The notes: generated by a model not told the origin, from the letters alone. DNA of 64,000 nt from Streptomyces sp. NBC_01445 (GCF_035918235.1 NZ_CP109486.1:186001-250000); one strand, 5' to 3'. Shown: positions 1-9,230, counted from the first letter of the stretch. Made by a program: numbers and translations.

Positions 1-182
1 TGGACCATGGCCAGGAGCTGGGGCGGGACTGTCTCGGGCAGGTTGGCGGCGCGCGGTGGAGTGGTGCGGGCATTGATGGTGGGCGGGAGTGCGTCGCGTA
101 GGGCTTGCACCGCTTGCTCCGGGACCGGGATGCGGGGTTGCCCGGTGCGGCGTTGGGGTTGCTTACGCGGGTGTGTGGACAT
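1..182 (-). CDS. Hypothetical protein, N-terminal part (runs off left edge)
   Basis: An open frame of 60 codons starts at an ATG at 182 and is still open at the window edge. An AAGAGG ribosome-binding site lies about 7 bases upstream of the start. The product begins MSTHPRKQP and is rich in Arg, Gln and Pro, with a possible short helix (EQAVQALRDAL) near residue 22. I do not recognise the family. It is probably real because the start context is good and codon use is Streptomyces-like, but only the N-terminus is visible. Confidence 0.4.
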   Translation of the reverse strand, partial: MSTHPRKQPQRRTGQPRIPVPEQAVQALRDALPPTINARTTPPRAANLPETVPPQLLAMV

Positions 183-523
183 GGCAGACCTCTTCTTGTG
201 CCGCTGCCCGCGTACGGCGCCAGGCCACGAGGCCCTACGGGACTGCGATGCCACCGTCGTGGCTAGGACCTACCTGTCCTCCGACGCGCGGGCAGCGCGG
301 CGGCTCTCGGCCGGGCACCGTCGCAGTACGAAGAGCGGCACCGCAGGGTTCAACGCTCTATCCGAGGGAGAGTTACGTTCCACTCGATATTCTGGTCGAT
401 CGCACGCAGCGCCGGCGCCATCGGATTCTCCTGCCGCGGGGAGGTCCTTCCGTACGTCCTGCAGGACGTTCCGGCAGCCGGTCCGCCCCGGAGGTCTGGA
501 GCGGACCCTACAGCCATGACGGG
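183..523. other. Intergenic stretch before IS256 remnant
   Basis: About 340 bp with open frames on both strands, none of which has a ribosome-binding site or a recognisable product. I see no clear terminator, promoter or RNA gene. It probably carries the promoter region of the leftward gene at 182 and old flanking DNA of the IS256-type element. Confidence 0.4.
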
Positions 524-1115
524 GACTGTAAAAAAGAACGGTGTAACTCCTGATCATGGAGGATGCACTGATGACCAGTAACAACACGTCTGAGAACGAG
601 AGTTCAGAGGTGGCTTCCCCGCAGTCGGCGAAAGCAGTGGATGACCAGCTGATCGAGGAGTTGGTGGGCCGCGCTCAAGCCGAAGGGCTGCAGCTGACCG
701 GCGAGGGAGGTCTGCTGCAGCAGCTCACGAAACGACTTCTGGAGTCGGCTCTGGAGGGCGAGGTCACCGATCACCTCGGCTATGACCGGCACGATCCGGC
801 GGGCAAGAACGGCGGCAACTCCCGCAACGGAACCCGCTCCAAGACCGTGCTGACCGAGGTCGGGCCCGTCGAGATCGCCGTGCCCCGCGACCGGGACGGG
901 TCGTTCGAGCCGAAGATCGTGAAGAAGCGGCAGCGGCGCCTGACCGGCGTCGACGAGATGGTCATCTCGCTCGCCGCGAAGGGCCTGACGACCGGCGAGG
1001 TCCAGGCACATCTGGCCGAGGTCTACGGCACCGACGTCTCCCGCCAGACCATCTCGACCATCACCGACAAGGTCCTCGAGGGCATGGCCGAGTGGCAGAA
1101 CCGCCCACTCGACCC
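524..1115 (+). mobile_element. IS256-family element, left half only
   Basis: The left terminal region around 524-548 contains GGGACTGTAAAAAAGAAC, followed by a ribosome-binding site and the first half of an IS256 (Mutator-type) transposase. The right half is missing: homology stops near 1115, where group II intron sequence begins. A similar short terminal motif is seen at 15135-15150, and a C-terminal IS256 fragment lies at 35035-35148, so related copies existed elsewhere in this region. Confidence 0.7.
571..1115 (+). pseudogene. IS256-family transposase, truncated after about 180 residues
   Basis: The protein starts at ATG 571 with a GGAGG site 8 bases upstream. It shows the IS256 N-terminal region: an early helical part, then DHLGYDRHDPAG, a SRNGTRSKTV segment, VPRDRDGSFEPKIVKKRQ and the GLTTGEV/SRQTIS helix-turn-helix part near residues 140-160. 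IS256 transposases are about 400 residues long, and the catalytic DDE core that should follow EWQNRPLDP is absent. The frame instead runs into a maturase tail in another phase. It cannot be a functional transposase. Confidence 0.8.
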
Positions 1116-1571
1116 GCCTTCGGCAGGTTCCACCCATCCCGGCGAGACCGGTGGGTGTTCGGCGACCGCGACAGCGGCACCTTCCTCATCAAGTTCGCCT
1201 GGACCGGCATCGTCCGCCACCAGCTCGTCAAGGGCGGAGCGTCCCCGGACGATCCCGCTCTGACCGAGTACTGGCGGGACCGCCGCCGCAGGAAAGCGCC
1301 ACCGCCGATGGACAAGACGAGTCTTCTCCTGGCGGTCCGGCAGCAGGGGCTCTGTCCTCTCTGCAAGTAGGCGCTGATCGTCGGAGCCGAGTACGAACCG
1401 GACAGTCCACGCGAGTGGATCAACTGGTTCGCGGCCTCGAAGAAGATGCTCCACAAGCATCACTTCACCTACCGGCGAGACGGCGGCACGGACGAGCGGA
1501 ACAACCTTCGCCTCGTGCACTCCGAATGCCACCGCCAGCATCACGCTGGCGACGGCAAAAGGACCACATAA
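1116..1571 (+). pseudogene. Group II intron-encoded protein, C-terminal (maturase/HNH) remnant
   Basis: The frame reads FGRFHPSRRDRWVFGDRDSG, then IVRHQLVKG and ASPDDPALTEYW, which is the tail of group II intron reverse transcriptase/maturases. It continues to CPLCK and, after an in-frame TAG at 1368-1370, resumes in the same frame with SPREW and the HSECH end of an HNH-type endonuclease domain, stopping at 1571. The reverse-transcriptase fingers and palm are missing. Domain V and VI RNA follows directly on the same strand, which supports the identification. Truncation and the internal stop make it non-functional. Confidence 0.85.
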
Positions 1572-1605
1572 CCCTGCTGACCTGCGAAGCCCATGGGGCT
1601 TGCTT

Positions 1606-1681
1606 GAGCCGGATGCGGGGAAAGCTCGCATGTCCGGTTCTGAGGGGGCCGGGGATCAGCAATGGTCTCCGGCTACCCGAC
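1606..1681 (+). ncRNA. Group II intron 3' end: domains V and VI
   Basis: Positions 1606-1640 fold as a classic domain V: an 8-bp lower helix (GAGCCGGA with TCCGGTTC) including the AGC triad, a small bulge, and a GAAA tetraloop near 1619-1622. Positions about 1642-1681 form domain VI with a single unpaired A at 1675, 7 bases from a 3' end in AC at 1680-1681, as expected for the branch-point adenosine. The 5' domains are absent, so this is a relic and not a self-splicing intron. Confidence 0.85.
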
Positions 1682-2732
1682 CACAGTTCTCTTCGAGGAT
1701 GTAGCGGACGTGCGGGCCGCCGAAGTAGCCGCGGATGATGTGTGGCTGGCGTTGGCGGCGGTGGAAGAACCTGCGGTTCTCGGCGGCGAGTTGGGCCTGG
1801 TCGCGGGCCCGGCTGTGCATCGGAAGGCTCCGTTTGAGGTCGGCGTTGACCAGCTCGTCAGGGTTCAGCTCCGGCGAGTACGACGGCAGGAGGTGCAGTT
1901 CGATGCGGTCCGGGTGATCGGCCAGCCAGGCGCGGACCTTGCGGGAACGGTGCGCGGAGTGGCCGTCCACGACGAGGTGCACCTTATGGTCAAAGTGGCC
2001 CGCGATCCGGTCCAGGAAGCGGCACATGACATCGGCGTCGAAGGTCTCGGGGAACCCCATGAAGTGCATCCGGTCCTTCGTGCTGATCGCGGACATCGCA
2101 TTGACTGAGAACCGGTTGCCCGTGCGGCGGACGACCGGGGTGCACCCTTTGGCACCCCAGGTGCGGCCGGTGACCTGGTCAGAGCGGATGCCGACCTGGT
2201 CGGCGAAGAGCACCTCACCTCCCTCGGCCTTCGCCCTGGCCCGGATTGCCGGCCAGGTCTCCTCTTGCCAGACGCCGACCGCTTCCTCGTCCTGCTCCAC
2301 GGCCCGCTTATCCGGACGCTGGAACGACAGCCCCCACCGGCGCAGGTAATTGCCCACGCCCTGCTCGGTCAGCCGCACCCGGTACAGCTTCGCGATCAGA
2401 TTCCCAACCCCGGCGCGGGTCCACAGCTGCCCAGCCAGCCCCAGATCACAGGGACGATGATCCAGCACGGCCTGCCGGATCGCCTGCGGCTCGACCCCAT
2501 CGAGAACCTGATGTTCGCCGACCCGGCGTCCGCGCGGCCGGGCCACCAACGCCTCGCGCCCGCCCGCCAGCCACTTCCCCCACCAGTTGTCCACCGCCTT
2601 GAGCGAGACCTGGAACACCACTGCGACGTCCTCGCGGGTTCGGCCCGCCACCAAGGCAGCCACCGCCCGCAGCCGAAGGGCCTCCTGCGCCAACGGCGAC
2701 AACTGCCGTGCGTCCTTCACCAGTTCACTCAC
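1656..2732 (-). CDS. IS630-family transposase
   Basis: A 358-residue IS630 transposase. An N-terminal helix-turn-helix (residues about 15-60, DVAVVFQVSLKAVDNWW) binds the ends, and a central linker follows. The DDE core has Asp178 in FADQVG, Asp256 in VVDGHSAH and Glu293 in SPELNPDE. The usual C-terminus ends near VRYILEEN. Here the last residues (CGRVAGDHC) are read from the antisense strand of the group II intron domain VI, so the true 3' end was cut by the intron junction at about 1681. The catalytic core is whole, so activity is possible, but element ends were not identified. Confidence 0.85.
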   Translation of the reverse strand: MSELVKDARQLSPLAQEALRLRAVAALVAGRTREDVAVVFQVSLKAVDNWWGKWLAGGREALVARPRGRRVGEHQVLDGVEPQAIRQAVLDHRPCDLGLAGQLWTRAGVGNLIAKLYRVRLTEQGVGNYLRRWGLSFQRPDKRAVEQDEEAVGVWQEETWPAIRARAKAEGGEVLFADQVGIRSDQVTGRTWGAKGCTPVVRRTGNRFSVNAMSAISTKDRMHFMGFPETFDADVMCRFLDRIAGHFDHKVHLVVDGHSAHRSRKVRAWLADHPDRIELHLLPSYSPELNPDELVNADLKRSLPMHSRARDQAQLAAENRRFFHRRQRQPHIIRGYFGGPHVRYILEENCGRVAGDHC

Positions 2733-2937
2733 GCAGGGGTCAACGCCCCGGAACCCCTACCGTTTCGGATCAATAGGTCTCTTCGGGTGGTGGCTACGCC
2801 CGGGTTTGATGTGTTCTCGGTGGCCTCGGGTCGGCTCATTGGGGAGCGAGCGGGGGCAGGGTATCCGGCGCGGGTATTCTGCTGCGGGGGTTGCAGGTGG
2901 CAGGGTCGAGTGGACGCAGTTTCAGCCGGGGGGCAAC

Positions 2938-3309
2938 GTGGTGCGAGTGCTTAAGGCGGTAGTCCCGGTCCTCGCCCTGGTGGCGGTGGCGGCGGGGTGT
3001 TCCTCGTCCGAGGGCAGGGACGCGGAGCGGCTGACCGCGCAGCGGGAGAACTACTGCACGCAGCTGGGGGCGTGGCAGAAGGCGCGGAACGCGGCGGGCA
3101 CGGACACTCCGAAGTCAGGGTACGACGATGTCGGGGCGGTCGCTCAGGACGCCTTCCTCGCGATGCGACCGCTCCGGGATGAGCCCGTTGGCGGAGGCCG
3201 CACCTTGGCGGAGGCGACGGTGGCAGCGATGAACAACCGTGACTCCGAGGCGGAGGGGCGCGTCGTGCAGTACTGCGGCGATGTCGGCTTCGAGACGCTG
3301 ACCCGCTAG
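2938..3309 (+). CDS. Small secreted lipoprotein, hypothetical
   Basis: A 123-residue protein with a type II signal peptide. A short basic start (VVRVLK) precedes a hydrophobic stretch and a lipobox ending AAGC near residue 21, then SSSEGRDAE. The mature part has two further cysteines (YCTQL and YCGDVG) that could form a disulfide. The start is GTG 2938, or possibly the adjacent GTG 2941, behind a GGGGGG run. I do not recognise the mature domain. It should be anchored on the outer face of the membrane. The next gene downstream is also membrane-anchored, but they are 187 bp apart and need not be one operon. Confidence 0.7.
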   Translation: MVRVLKAVVPVLALVAVAAGCSSSEGRDAERLTAQRENYCTQLGAWQKARNAAGTDTPKSGYDDVGAVAQDAFLAMRPLRDEPVGGGRTLAEATVAAMNNRDSEAEGRVVQYCGDVGFETLTR

Positions 3310-3496
3310 TGACCTGAGTCAGATCTCTGGTGTGGTCTCCGAACGCGTTGCCCTATAGATCGTGTTGAGCATCGGTTTGAGTGAGCGGCCACGGTCGGGT
3401 GAACGTCAGCTGAGATCGGCATGCGCGATCTTCCATGGGCTGGTGGGCGAACCGCTTCGGTGCGGTGAACGGTCCGGAATATAGAAGGGGGAGCCT

Positions 3497-4051
3497 ATGC
3501 GTGGGCTGTGGTGGGTGGCCGGGGGCGGGTGCGTCCTGGCGGCGTTGGGCGTGGGCCTTTGGCTGGGATTCATGGACGAGGGGCATCCGTTCGGTGACGC
3601 GCGGGCCTGCGAAGGGAGCGATGTTCCGTTGCAGCAGGAGCTCGATGTCATACGCCTTGCTCTCCCCGCTGGTGCCGAAAATGTCCACTACGTCACGCAC
3701 TCTGCGGCGGCGGCCGGAGGTGTCCGGCTGGCTGTGGCGTTCCGCAGCACCTCGCAGGCGATGCAGGCGTATCTGCGGGAGAACAAGATCGTGACGGAGG
3801 GGCAGCGCAACCTCGACGACGGACGGTTCGAGCTTGGTGACGTCGGTGCCGCCCCGTCGAGTCTCGGGCTGTGTGGGAATGTTGCTCAAATCCAGGCGCC
3901 CGCCGTCCTCATCGACAAGCAGCGCGAGGCGCTGGACGGGCAGGAAGAGGTCGTCGACATCGCTCTCCAGCTGAACCCCGCCGATATGGCGGGCAGCATC
4001 CGACCCACGACGAGCGTCCTACTCACGGTCACGGAGAGCTCGCGGCCGTGA
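3497..4051 (+). CDS. Membrane-anchored hypothetical protein
   Basis: A 184-residue protein starting at ATG 3497 behind AAGGGGGAG. An N-terminal hydrophobic segment (residues 4-24, WWVAGGGCVLAALGVGLW) acts as a signal anchor, and the rest is extracellular and soluble, with single Cys residues in ARACEG and LGLCGN. The family was not recognised. The soluble domain alternates strands and helices and lacks obvious catalytic motifs. Confidence 0.65.
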   Translation: MRGLWWVAGGGCVLAALGVGLWLGFMDEGHPFGDARACEGSDVPLQQELDVIRLALPAGAENVHYVTHSAAAAGGVRLAVAFRSTSQAMQAYLRENKIVTEGQRNLDDGRFELGDVGAAPSSLGLCGNVAQIQAPAVLIDKQREALDGQEEVVDIALQLNPADMAGSIRPTTSVLLTVTESSRP

Positions 4052-4164
4052 GGAGAGCCGACGTCAGCGGCATCGGCAAGTACGCCGACGCCCGACCAGC
4101 CCGGTTCTTGCCCTCGCGTTGATCGGGTCGAAGGGCCGCTGCGGTGGCCGCATCCTCCGGTCGG

Positions 4165-5055
4165 CTACGCTCCGCGTCGCAGTGCGTCTTTGTGTGCCGT
4201 CGCGAGCGCCTGCTCTGAGGTGGCGGCTAGGTCGGGCACAACGCCCACGCCCTCCCAGTTGGTCCCGGTGACGGTGCTGATCGTCCGGGCGGTCGGCACG
4301 GTGACGGTGATGTGTTCCGTCACCGTGTGCCGGGCGGTCGGGTGAGCACCACCGTGGGTCGTTTCGCCAACGAGAACAGCTCGCCCGTGCGCCTGCAGGG
4401 TGTACGCCACGTCCTCCCCGCCCGAGAAGGTGATGGCACTGGTGAGTACGTACACCGGGCGCTCGAGGTAGCGCGGCGCGGGCAGATGCGAGGCGGTCCA
4501 GTACTGGCGGGTGGAGCCGGTGGAGCGCTCGTAGACGTCGTTGAGGTGCACCTGGTCGTCAGGAAAGAAGTAGCTGCACCACATGGCGGCGCCCTCGGGT
4601 GAGCCACCGCGGCACTCACGCAGATCGAGGATGAGCGCACTGGTGTGGGCGGCCAGTTCCATGGCCGCACCGATCGCGCGGGCACCCTCGCCGGCGTCGG
4701 CGATCCGCCGGATGTCGAGATGGCCGATGTTGCCCTCGAGGTGCTCGAAGCGACGGACGCCCTGGTTCTCGGCCCTTAGCATTGCGAGGAAGGCTGCCCG
4801 GCCTTCATCCTCGTCCGCCGGATCCGTGGACTGGGGCTCATCCTGCCAGAGCAGCCTCAGATGCTTGTCCGGGCAGACCTCCTGCAGGTGGGCGGTCACG
4901 GCCGCGCAGAGTGCGGGGCCGCTCAGCGTGTTGTACGCCCCAGCGGCGAGCCGGCTCCGGATTGCGCCGTTGATCTCCACGGCTCGCTGGGGGAAGACGT
5001 ATCCGGCCGTGATCCGGTCCAGGGCCAGGCCGACTATCTCTGCGTTGGTAGGCAT
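4165..5055 (-). CDS. S41 family (C-terminal-processing-like) peptidase
   Basis: A 296-residue serine peptidase of the S41 tail-protease/IRBP-like type. Residues 1-70 form the helical N-domain (MPTNAEIVGLALDRI, YVFPQRAVEI). The catalytic part carries ILDLRECRGG (142-151), the active Ser211 in TSAITFSGGED and VGETTHGGAHPT. No PDZ domain or signal peptide is visible, so it is probably cytoplasmic. The ATG at 5055 was chosen because S41 homologues begin in this way. The open frame extends upstream without homology. It is divergent from the membrane-protein gene at 5215. Confidence 0.85.
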   Translation of the reverse strand: MPTNAEIVGLALDRITAGYVFPQRAVEINGAIRSRLAAGAYNTLSGPALCAAVTAHLQEVCPDKHLRLLWQDEPQSTDPADEDEGRAAFLAMLRAENQGVRRFEHLEGNIGHLDIRRIADAGEGARAIGAAMELAAHTSALILDLRECRGGSPEGAAMWCSYFFPDDQVHLNDVYERSTGSTRQYWTASHLPAPRYLERPVYVLTSAITFSGGEDVAYTLQAHGRAVLVGETTHGGAHPTARHTVTEHITVTVPTARTISTVTGTNWEGVGVVPDLAATSEQALATAHKDALRRGA

Positions 5056-5214
5056 GGCTGAGAAGCATAAGCTCCTGGCCACGACAGGCACCCGAATCAA
5101 TTCACGGACTGTCAGTGCTCCTTCAGCAGTGATCATTTCCAGCTTCGGTTCGGCGAGGGCGGACGTGCGCTTTCCCGTGGAGGATGGGAGAGGACGTACT
5201 GAGTAGGAGAACTC

Positions 5215-6177
5215 ATGTGCGTCAGGAGGCGGGCTGGCAGGCTCCGCGGCATGACAAGTGGCAGAGGGGCGCTGACGGCCCTTCATCTCTTTCTGGTCTG
5301 GGCGACGATGGCGGCCGCGGGGCCTGTGCTCGGCTTCGAGTTGGTGGTGACGGCCTGGGGCGGCGGTGCCGGGGCGGCGGTGCCGGTCCTGGCCATGGGT
5401 GTGCCGCTGATGGTGGGCCTGCTGGCCATGGCGGGCATGCCGGCGAGGACCGTGGTGCCGCTGTGTGGCTCGGTGCGCCGACGGCTCGGCTGGGCTGCCG
5501 TGGTCTTCGCCCTCGGCACGCTCGGCGTCCTGGCAGGCCTGGCCGCCTACGGCGGGGACGTAGACCTGGGCAGTGCCGGCACCCGGGTCGCGCTGACGGG
5601 GGTGCCGTACGCCGTCGCCGCGGCGTTCTTCGTGCCAAGCCGGTGGGTACGGCTCGGGGCGGTGGCAGTGCTCGCGGCCGGCGTGGTCTACGGGAGCTCC
5701 ATCGGCCCGGGGCAGGCACAGCAGCGCCGACACGCGGCGGAGATCGCGCGCTACCGGGAGCATCCGGAACTGCTCTATCTGGGCGCTGTGCCGCCTGGAA
5801 TGCGGATATCCCGTGCCGTGGTCGGGCCCGCCTACTTCAGCGTCGAATACCACCCTGTCCGGGAGGGATACGAGTTGGGGTACGCGGGCCTCGTGATGCG
5901 TCCATCGCTCACGCAGACACCACGATGCCCAAAGCTCGTGGACAAGAGCGTGACCTGCACGGTGGACGTGCACGGCGAAATGCGTATGATCCGCCGCCTC
6001 CCCGGCGGCACCCGCGACATCACCCTCACCCGCCGCCACCACGACGCGGAGGTTGAGGTCACCAGCCAGTCCCTCGACGAACCCGGCCTGCGCCGCCTCC
6101 TGAACACGCTGCACCCGCTGTCGAACACGGAGCTGGAAAGGCTGATGCAGGAAAAGGTGATCACCCACGGCTACTGA
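5215..6177 (+). CDS. Multi-spanning membrane protein, hypothetical
   Basis: A 320-residue protein starting at ATG 5215, six bases after an AGGAG site. Residues about 20-175 contain four or five hydrophobic spans (ALTALHLFLVWATMAAAG, VPVLAMGVPLMVGLLAMAG, WAAVVFALGTLGVLAGLAAY, VALTGVPYAVAAAFF, LGAVAVLAAGVVYG). The remaining 140 residues are a soluble domain with one Cys pair (PRCPKL, VTCTV). I do not recognise the family. The gene is transcribed away from the S41 peptidase. Confidence 0.7.
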   Translation: MCVRRRAGRLRGMTSGRGALTALHLFLVWATMAAAGPVLGFELVVTAWGGGAGAAVPVLAMGVPLMVGLLAMAGMPARTVVPLCGSVRRRLGWAAVVFALGTLGVLAGLAAYGGDVDLGSAGTRVALTGVPYAVAAAFFVPSRWVRLGAVAVLAAGVVYGSSIGPGQAQQRRHAAEIARYREHPELLYLGAVPPGMRISRAVVGPAYFSVEYHPVREGYELGYAGLVMRPSLTQTPRCPKLVDKSVTCTVDVHGEMRMIRRLPGGTRDITLTRRHHDAEVEVTSQSLDEPGLRRLLNTLHPLSNTELERLMQEKVITHGY

Positions 6178-6588
6178 GCCAAGCGCCGGGGTGAGGGCCT
6201 GATAGGGGTTGTCTACCTTGAGGCCCAAGGCGAGCCTGCGGTGCTCATCTTGGCCAACTTCCGTGCCTAGTCACACACATTCGGTGGGCCGCCGTACAGC
6301 GCTCGTGTCTCCGACGGGCGACCCTCCCTCCTCGCCTGGGTCGAGCCTCATCTACTGGGGCACCTGCTAGTTCTTCAGCTCCCCGACCTGGACCGCGAGC
6401 CCCTTGTTGCGCGACGCGCTGGATGAGCATGACGGCGACACTGTCGTTGATGACGTGCGGGCGTGAAATGCCCCTGCGGCCGCAGGGCGCAGGGGTTCTT
6501 GGTGTTCACGGTGTCGGCTTCGTGTTCACGGTGTCGTGGAGAGAGCCGGTGTCTTGGCCGGGAGGGGTTGCTGGGAGACTGGCTGCCT
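6178..6588. other. Intergenic region upstream of pyrE-like gene
   Basis: About 410 bp with no supported gene. A short rightward frame ending at 6270 reads VVYLEAQGEPAVLILANF and may be the tail of a lost gene, since its codon use is typical. The sequence just before 6589 contains two GTGTTCACGGTGTCG-like copies about 17 bases apart. No terminator is obvious. Confidence 0.35.
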
Positions 6589-7116
6589 GTGACTCACTCT
6601 GATCTTGCTCGCCGTATCCATGCTGCTTCCCATCTGACCGGGCAATTCACGCTTCGGTCCGGCCGTACTGCCACGGAGTACTTCGACAAGTACCGGTTCG
6701 AGGGCGACCCGGTCCTGCTGGACGAGATCGCCCGGGAGATGGCTCCGCTGGTGCCGCCGGGCACCGAGGTCCTGGCCGGCCTGGAGATGGGCGGCATCCC
6801 GGTGGTGACCGCACTCGGCCGACACACGGGGCTCCCCTGCGCTTTCGTGCGCAAGCAGGCCAAACCGTATGGCACCTGCCGTCTCGCCGAGGGCGCCGAC
6901 GTCGAAGGCCGTCGGGTGCTGGTCGTTGAGGATGTGGTCACCAGTGGTGGACAGATCGTGCTGTCGACCGCGGACCTGCGGGGTCTGGGGGCTCAGGTGC
7001 AGGAGGCTCTGTGCGTGATCGACCGTGAGCAAGGCGGTGCCGATGCCCTCGCGGCCGAGGGCATCGGACTGTTGTCGCTGCTGACGGCCGCAGATCTGCA
7101 GGCCGCTGCCGTCTGA
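6589..7116 (+). CDS. pyrE: Orotate phosphoribosyltransferase
   Basis: A 175-residue protein that joins orotate and PRPP to give OMP in pyrimidine synthesis. It has the type I phosphoribosyltransferase fold. FTLRSGRTATEYFDKY lies near the N-terminus, FVRKQAKPYG is the loop with catalytic lysines, and RRVLVVEDVVTSGG near residues 105-118 is the PRPP-binding signature. GTG 6589 was chosen because homologues start with HSDLARRI-like sequence, with GGGAG upstream; the frame extends further without homology. No other pyrimidine genes are nearby, so this may be a second copy or a salvage version. Confidence 0.85.
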   Translation: MTHSDLARRIHAASHLTGQFTLRSGRTATEYFDKYRFEGDPVLLDEIAREMAPLVPPGTEVLAGLEMGGIPVVTALGRHTGLPCAFVRKQAKPYGTCRLAEGADVEGRRVLVVEDVVTSGGQIVLSTADLRGLGAQVQEALCVIDREQGGADALAAEGIGLLSLLTAADLQAAAV

Positions 7117-7252
7117 TCGGCCGGGCGCGGTTGGCGTGGGGCGCGGGGCCGACAGGGACGTGGGGGGCGGGACGTCCTGGGCGTTGAGGCTAGGCAGGAG
7201 CGGTGTGCGAGGCGCGGCGGGGAAGCCGTTCGAGCGAGTCCTCTGCGGAGAA

Positions 7253-7606
7253 TCAGGCGAGTTGGAGGCGCAGGTCTGGAAGTACTGGCGCTTGGCCGCG
7301 CTCCGTGCGCGACTCCCACTCCACAGCCGCGACCCCGGCGCGGGTGTGGCCGCGTAGCCCGATGTCGGACCACAGGCCCCAGGTCCGCGGCGTCAGCCAC
7401 GACACCCGCGCGCTCACCGAGTCTGCCGCCCGATCCTCATGCCGGGAGATGTCCACCGGAAGCGGGTGTACCTTCCCCCACTTGAACAGCTTGGTGAACG
7501 CCGCCGCTTCGCGGTCCCATTTCGTGCCGCTGATCCGGCCCGGGTTCTCCAGAGCCTTGCACCGCCAGTGCCGTTGCCGGTGTCTCCGGTCGGGGTCGGG
7601 CTGGTC
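7253..7606 (-). pseudogene. Tyrosine integrase fragment (N-terminal region)
   Basis: After a TAG at 7607-7609, the leftward frame reads HWRCKALENPGRISGTKW, TKLFKWGKVHPLPVD, then SWLTPRTWGLWSDIGLRGH, ending at 7253. This pattern matches the core-binding region of actinobacterial site-specific recombinases, where W-L-x-P and W-x-D-x-G-L-R-G are recurrent. The catalytic domain with Arg, His and Tyr is absent and no start codon sits in the upstream part. I read it as a relic of an integrated element. The family assignment is from memory of integrase sequences and is moderately sure. Confidence 0.45.
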
Positions 7607-7898
7607 CTACCGGCGTGGGCCGGGCAGGGCCAGGCGGCTGGCGGTGCTCCAGCGCGGGACGCTGGCCGCGGGAAGCGCGGCCGGGTGGCGGGACGCGACG
7701 GCCCGCTGCACATCGAGCGGGGTGGGGGTCGGCGGTCCGGGCGGAAGGATCAGGATGAGCTGAGCCATGCCCCTGACGTAGCGCTCGTCCACCCCGGCGA
7801 TCACCGGAGGGTGTGCCTCTGGGCTGCCATGACGGCCATCCACCCATCGGCCTTGCGGTCGGCCCAGCCCCTCATGCGATCTGGGCCTTGCGCGCGGG

Positions 7899-8300
7899 CT
7901 AGACGTTCCGTACGTCGGCGCGCTTGTCCAGTTCGCGCATCGCCTCTGCGTGGGCGCTCATCCGGATGCTCAAACTGCCGCTGGTGAAGAGCGCCACACC
8001 AGCGACCGACACCGGCAAGGACAGCCCGAGCACAGCCAGGGCTTCAGGCCAGTCGCGTTCGTTCTGACACCAATCACTGCTTTGCAGGCCGTTGTTGGCG
8101 GTACCCCGTTCGGTCAGCAACCGTGACTCGCACTCCGCGGGGTACTGGTCGTCTGGCTCGCGATCGACCGAGTATGGCGTGAGCAGCAGCAGAGCACACC
8201 ATGCCCACTGCAGCGCCGCCACAACCAACAGGCCTATGCCCCAGGCGCGTATCCGCCCGGCCCTGTCGCGGAAGTCGAGGTCGTAGTCACGTGATCGCAT
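7899..8300 (-). CDS. Small membrane protein, two spans
   Basis: A 133-residue protein starting at ATG 8300. Two hydrophobic spans (IGLLVVAALQWAWCALLLL at about 22-41 and LAVLGLSLPVSVAGVALF at about 88-105) enclose an extracellular loop with two Cys residues (ECESR, DWCQNE) that could be disulfide-bonded. The C-terminus (SIRMSAHAEAMRELDKRAD) is charged and helical. I do not recognise the family. Confidence 0.65.
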   Translation of the reverse strand: MRSRDYDLDFRDRAGRIRAWGIGLLVVAALQWAWCALLLLTPYSVDREPDDQYPAECESRLLTERGTANNGLQSSDWCQNERDWPEALAVLGLSLPVSVAGVALFTSGSLSIRMSAHAEAMRELDKRADVRNV

Positions 8301-8539
8301 GGTGGGTGAATCTAGCAGCGTGTTTTCTCAGTTTGTGAGGGCTTCCAATCCCATTCTGCGGACGGGTACCCAGGGTTCATACGGAGGCAGTGCCGGCTGC
8401 GCCTTCGACTTTGGCGTCTGGCCGCCGCCGTTCCTCCGCGCCTCCTCCCTCCCGGCCGGCGGCGCAACGCGGGCCAGGTCGACCCCAGACACCTCGCTGC
8501 CGCTCACGCCTGCCCCCGGGGGTGTGTCCGAGGATCAGG

Positions 8540-8985
8540 TGGTGCGTGCCTGAAAGGCGCTGCGCCTGGTCGACCAGTTGGTGGCTGAACAGGCGCCTCG
8601 CCGATGTTTCGCCGTAGCGGTCGATGTGGTCGAAGACGACCTGGTGGTCCTTCATCGCCTGCACTCGCCATTTGCGGACTTGATCGCGGGTCAGGTCCTC
8701 GAGGACGAGCTCCTGGTCGACGTCGACTGGGGCGGGCGCGGCGGCCGGCCGCTGCGCGGCGCTCCGCCTCTCAGGCCCCGGGCATCGCGGCGTCGACGGT
8801 GGCCGCAATCGTACGGCGCTGGGCACGGGCGTCGGCCTGCCGGTCCTCGCAGCGCGGGCAGTCCCGACCAGAGCTGAGGTGACCGTCCGATCAGACCGGG
8901 CCTGTAACCGGACGGTCTCGGCGTCGCGCCACAGGACGGAACGGTGCCCGTCGTTCTCCAGACTGCGAGGTGTCTCGTGATGCAT
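8540..8985 (-). pseudogene. Degraded coding region, unknown
   Basis: Protein-like stretches occur in different leftward frames: DGHRSVLWRDAETVRLQ near 8900-8960, then (after a shift) a cysteine motif GRDCPRCEDRQADARAQ ending in a stop near 8777, and VFDHIDRYGETSARRLFSHQ near 8590-8650. Codon bias supports former coding, but no single frame joins them. It may be the remains of one or two genes. No function can be assigned. Confidence 0.35.
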
Positions 8986-9029
8986 GCGGGAGTGCGTGGC
9001 GGCGTGCGGATCACTACCCGGTCACGACG

Positions 9030-9230
9030 TCACGACGGCACTGCTCCGGTGCGGGTCGAGGCCCGGGTCACCGCTCGTGCCCGCGAGGGGTTGGTGAGGG
9101 CGTCGGTGCTGTCGGTGAACTGGTCGACCGTGCCGGTAGGCGGCAGTGCGCGGACGGCCGGGTCGGTGATGCGGGCGGTCAGCGCCGCGGTGAAGCGTTC
9201 GGCGTGCAGGACCTGGAACGGTCTGCCGTG
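9030..9230 (-). pseudogene. DUF4037-like (nucleotidyltransferase-type) protein, C-terminal piece
   Basis: Beginning exactly at the right end of the IS605 element, the frame reads HGRPFQVLHAERFTAAL, then ITDPAVRALPPTGTVDQF and DSTDAL, ending at TGA 9030. This matches the C-terminal part of DUF4037 proteins as I remember them. Joining it to 11153-11285 restores RLY-HGRPF in a continuous frame, showing that the IS split the gene between codons. The N-terminal part is also missing, so the gene was inactive or is now fragmented. Confidence 0.5.

Noticed and set aside
4165..6228. 687-residue leftward open frame extending the S41 peptidase
   Set aside because: Homology starts at 5055. The extension is the antisense of the membrane protein at 5215 and has no family match.
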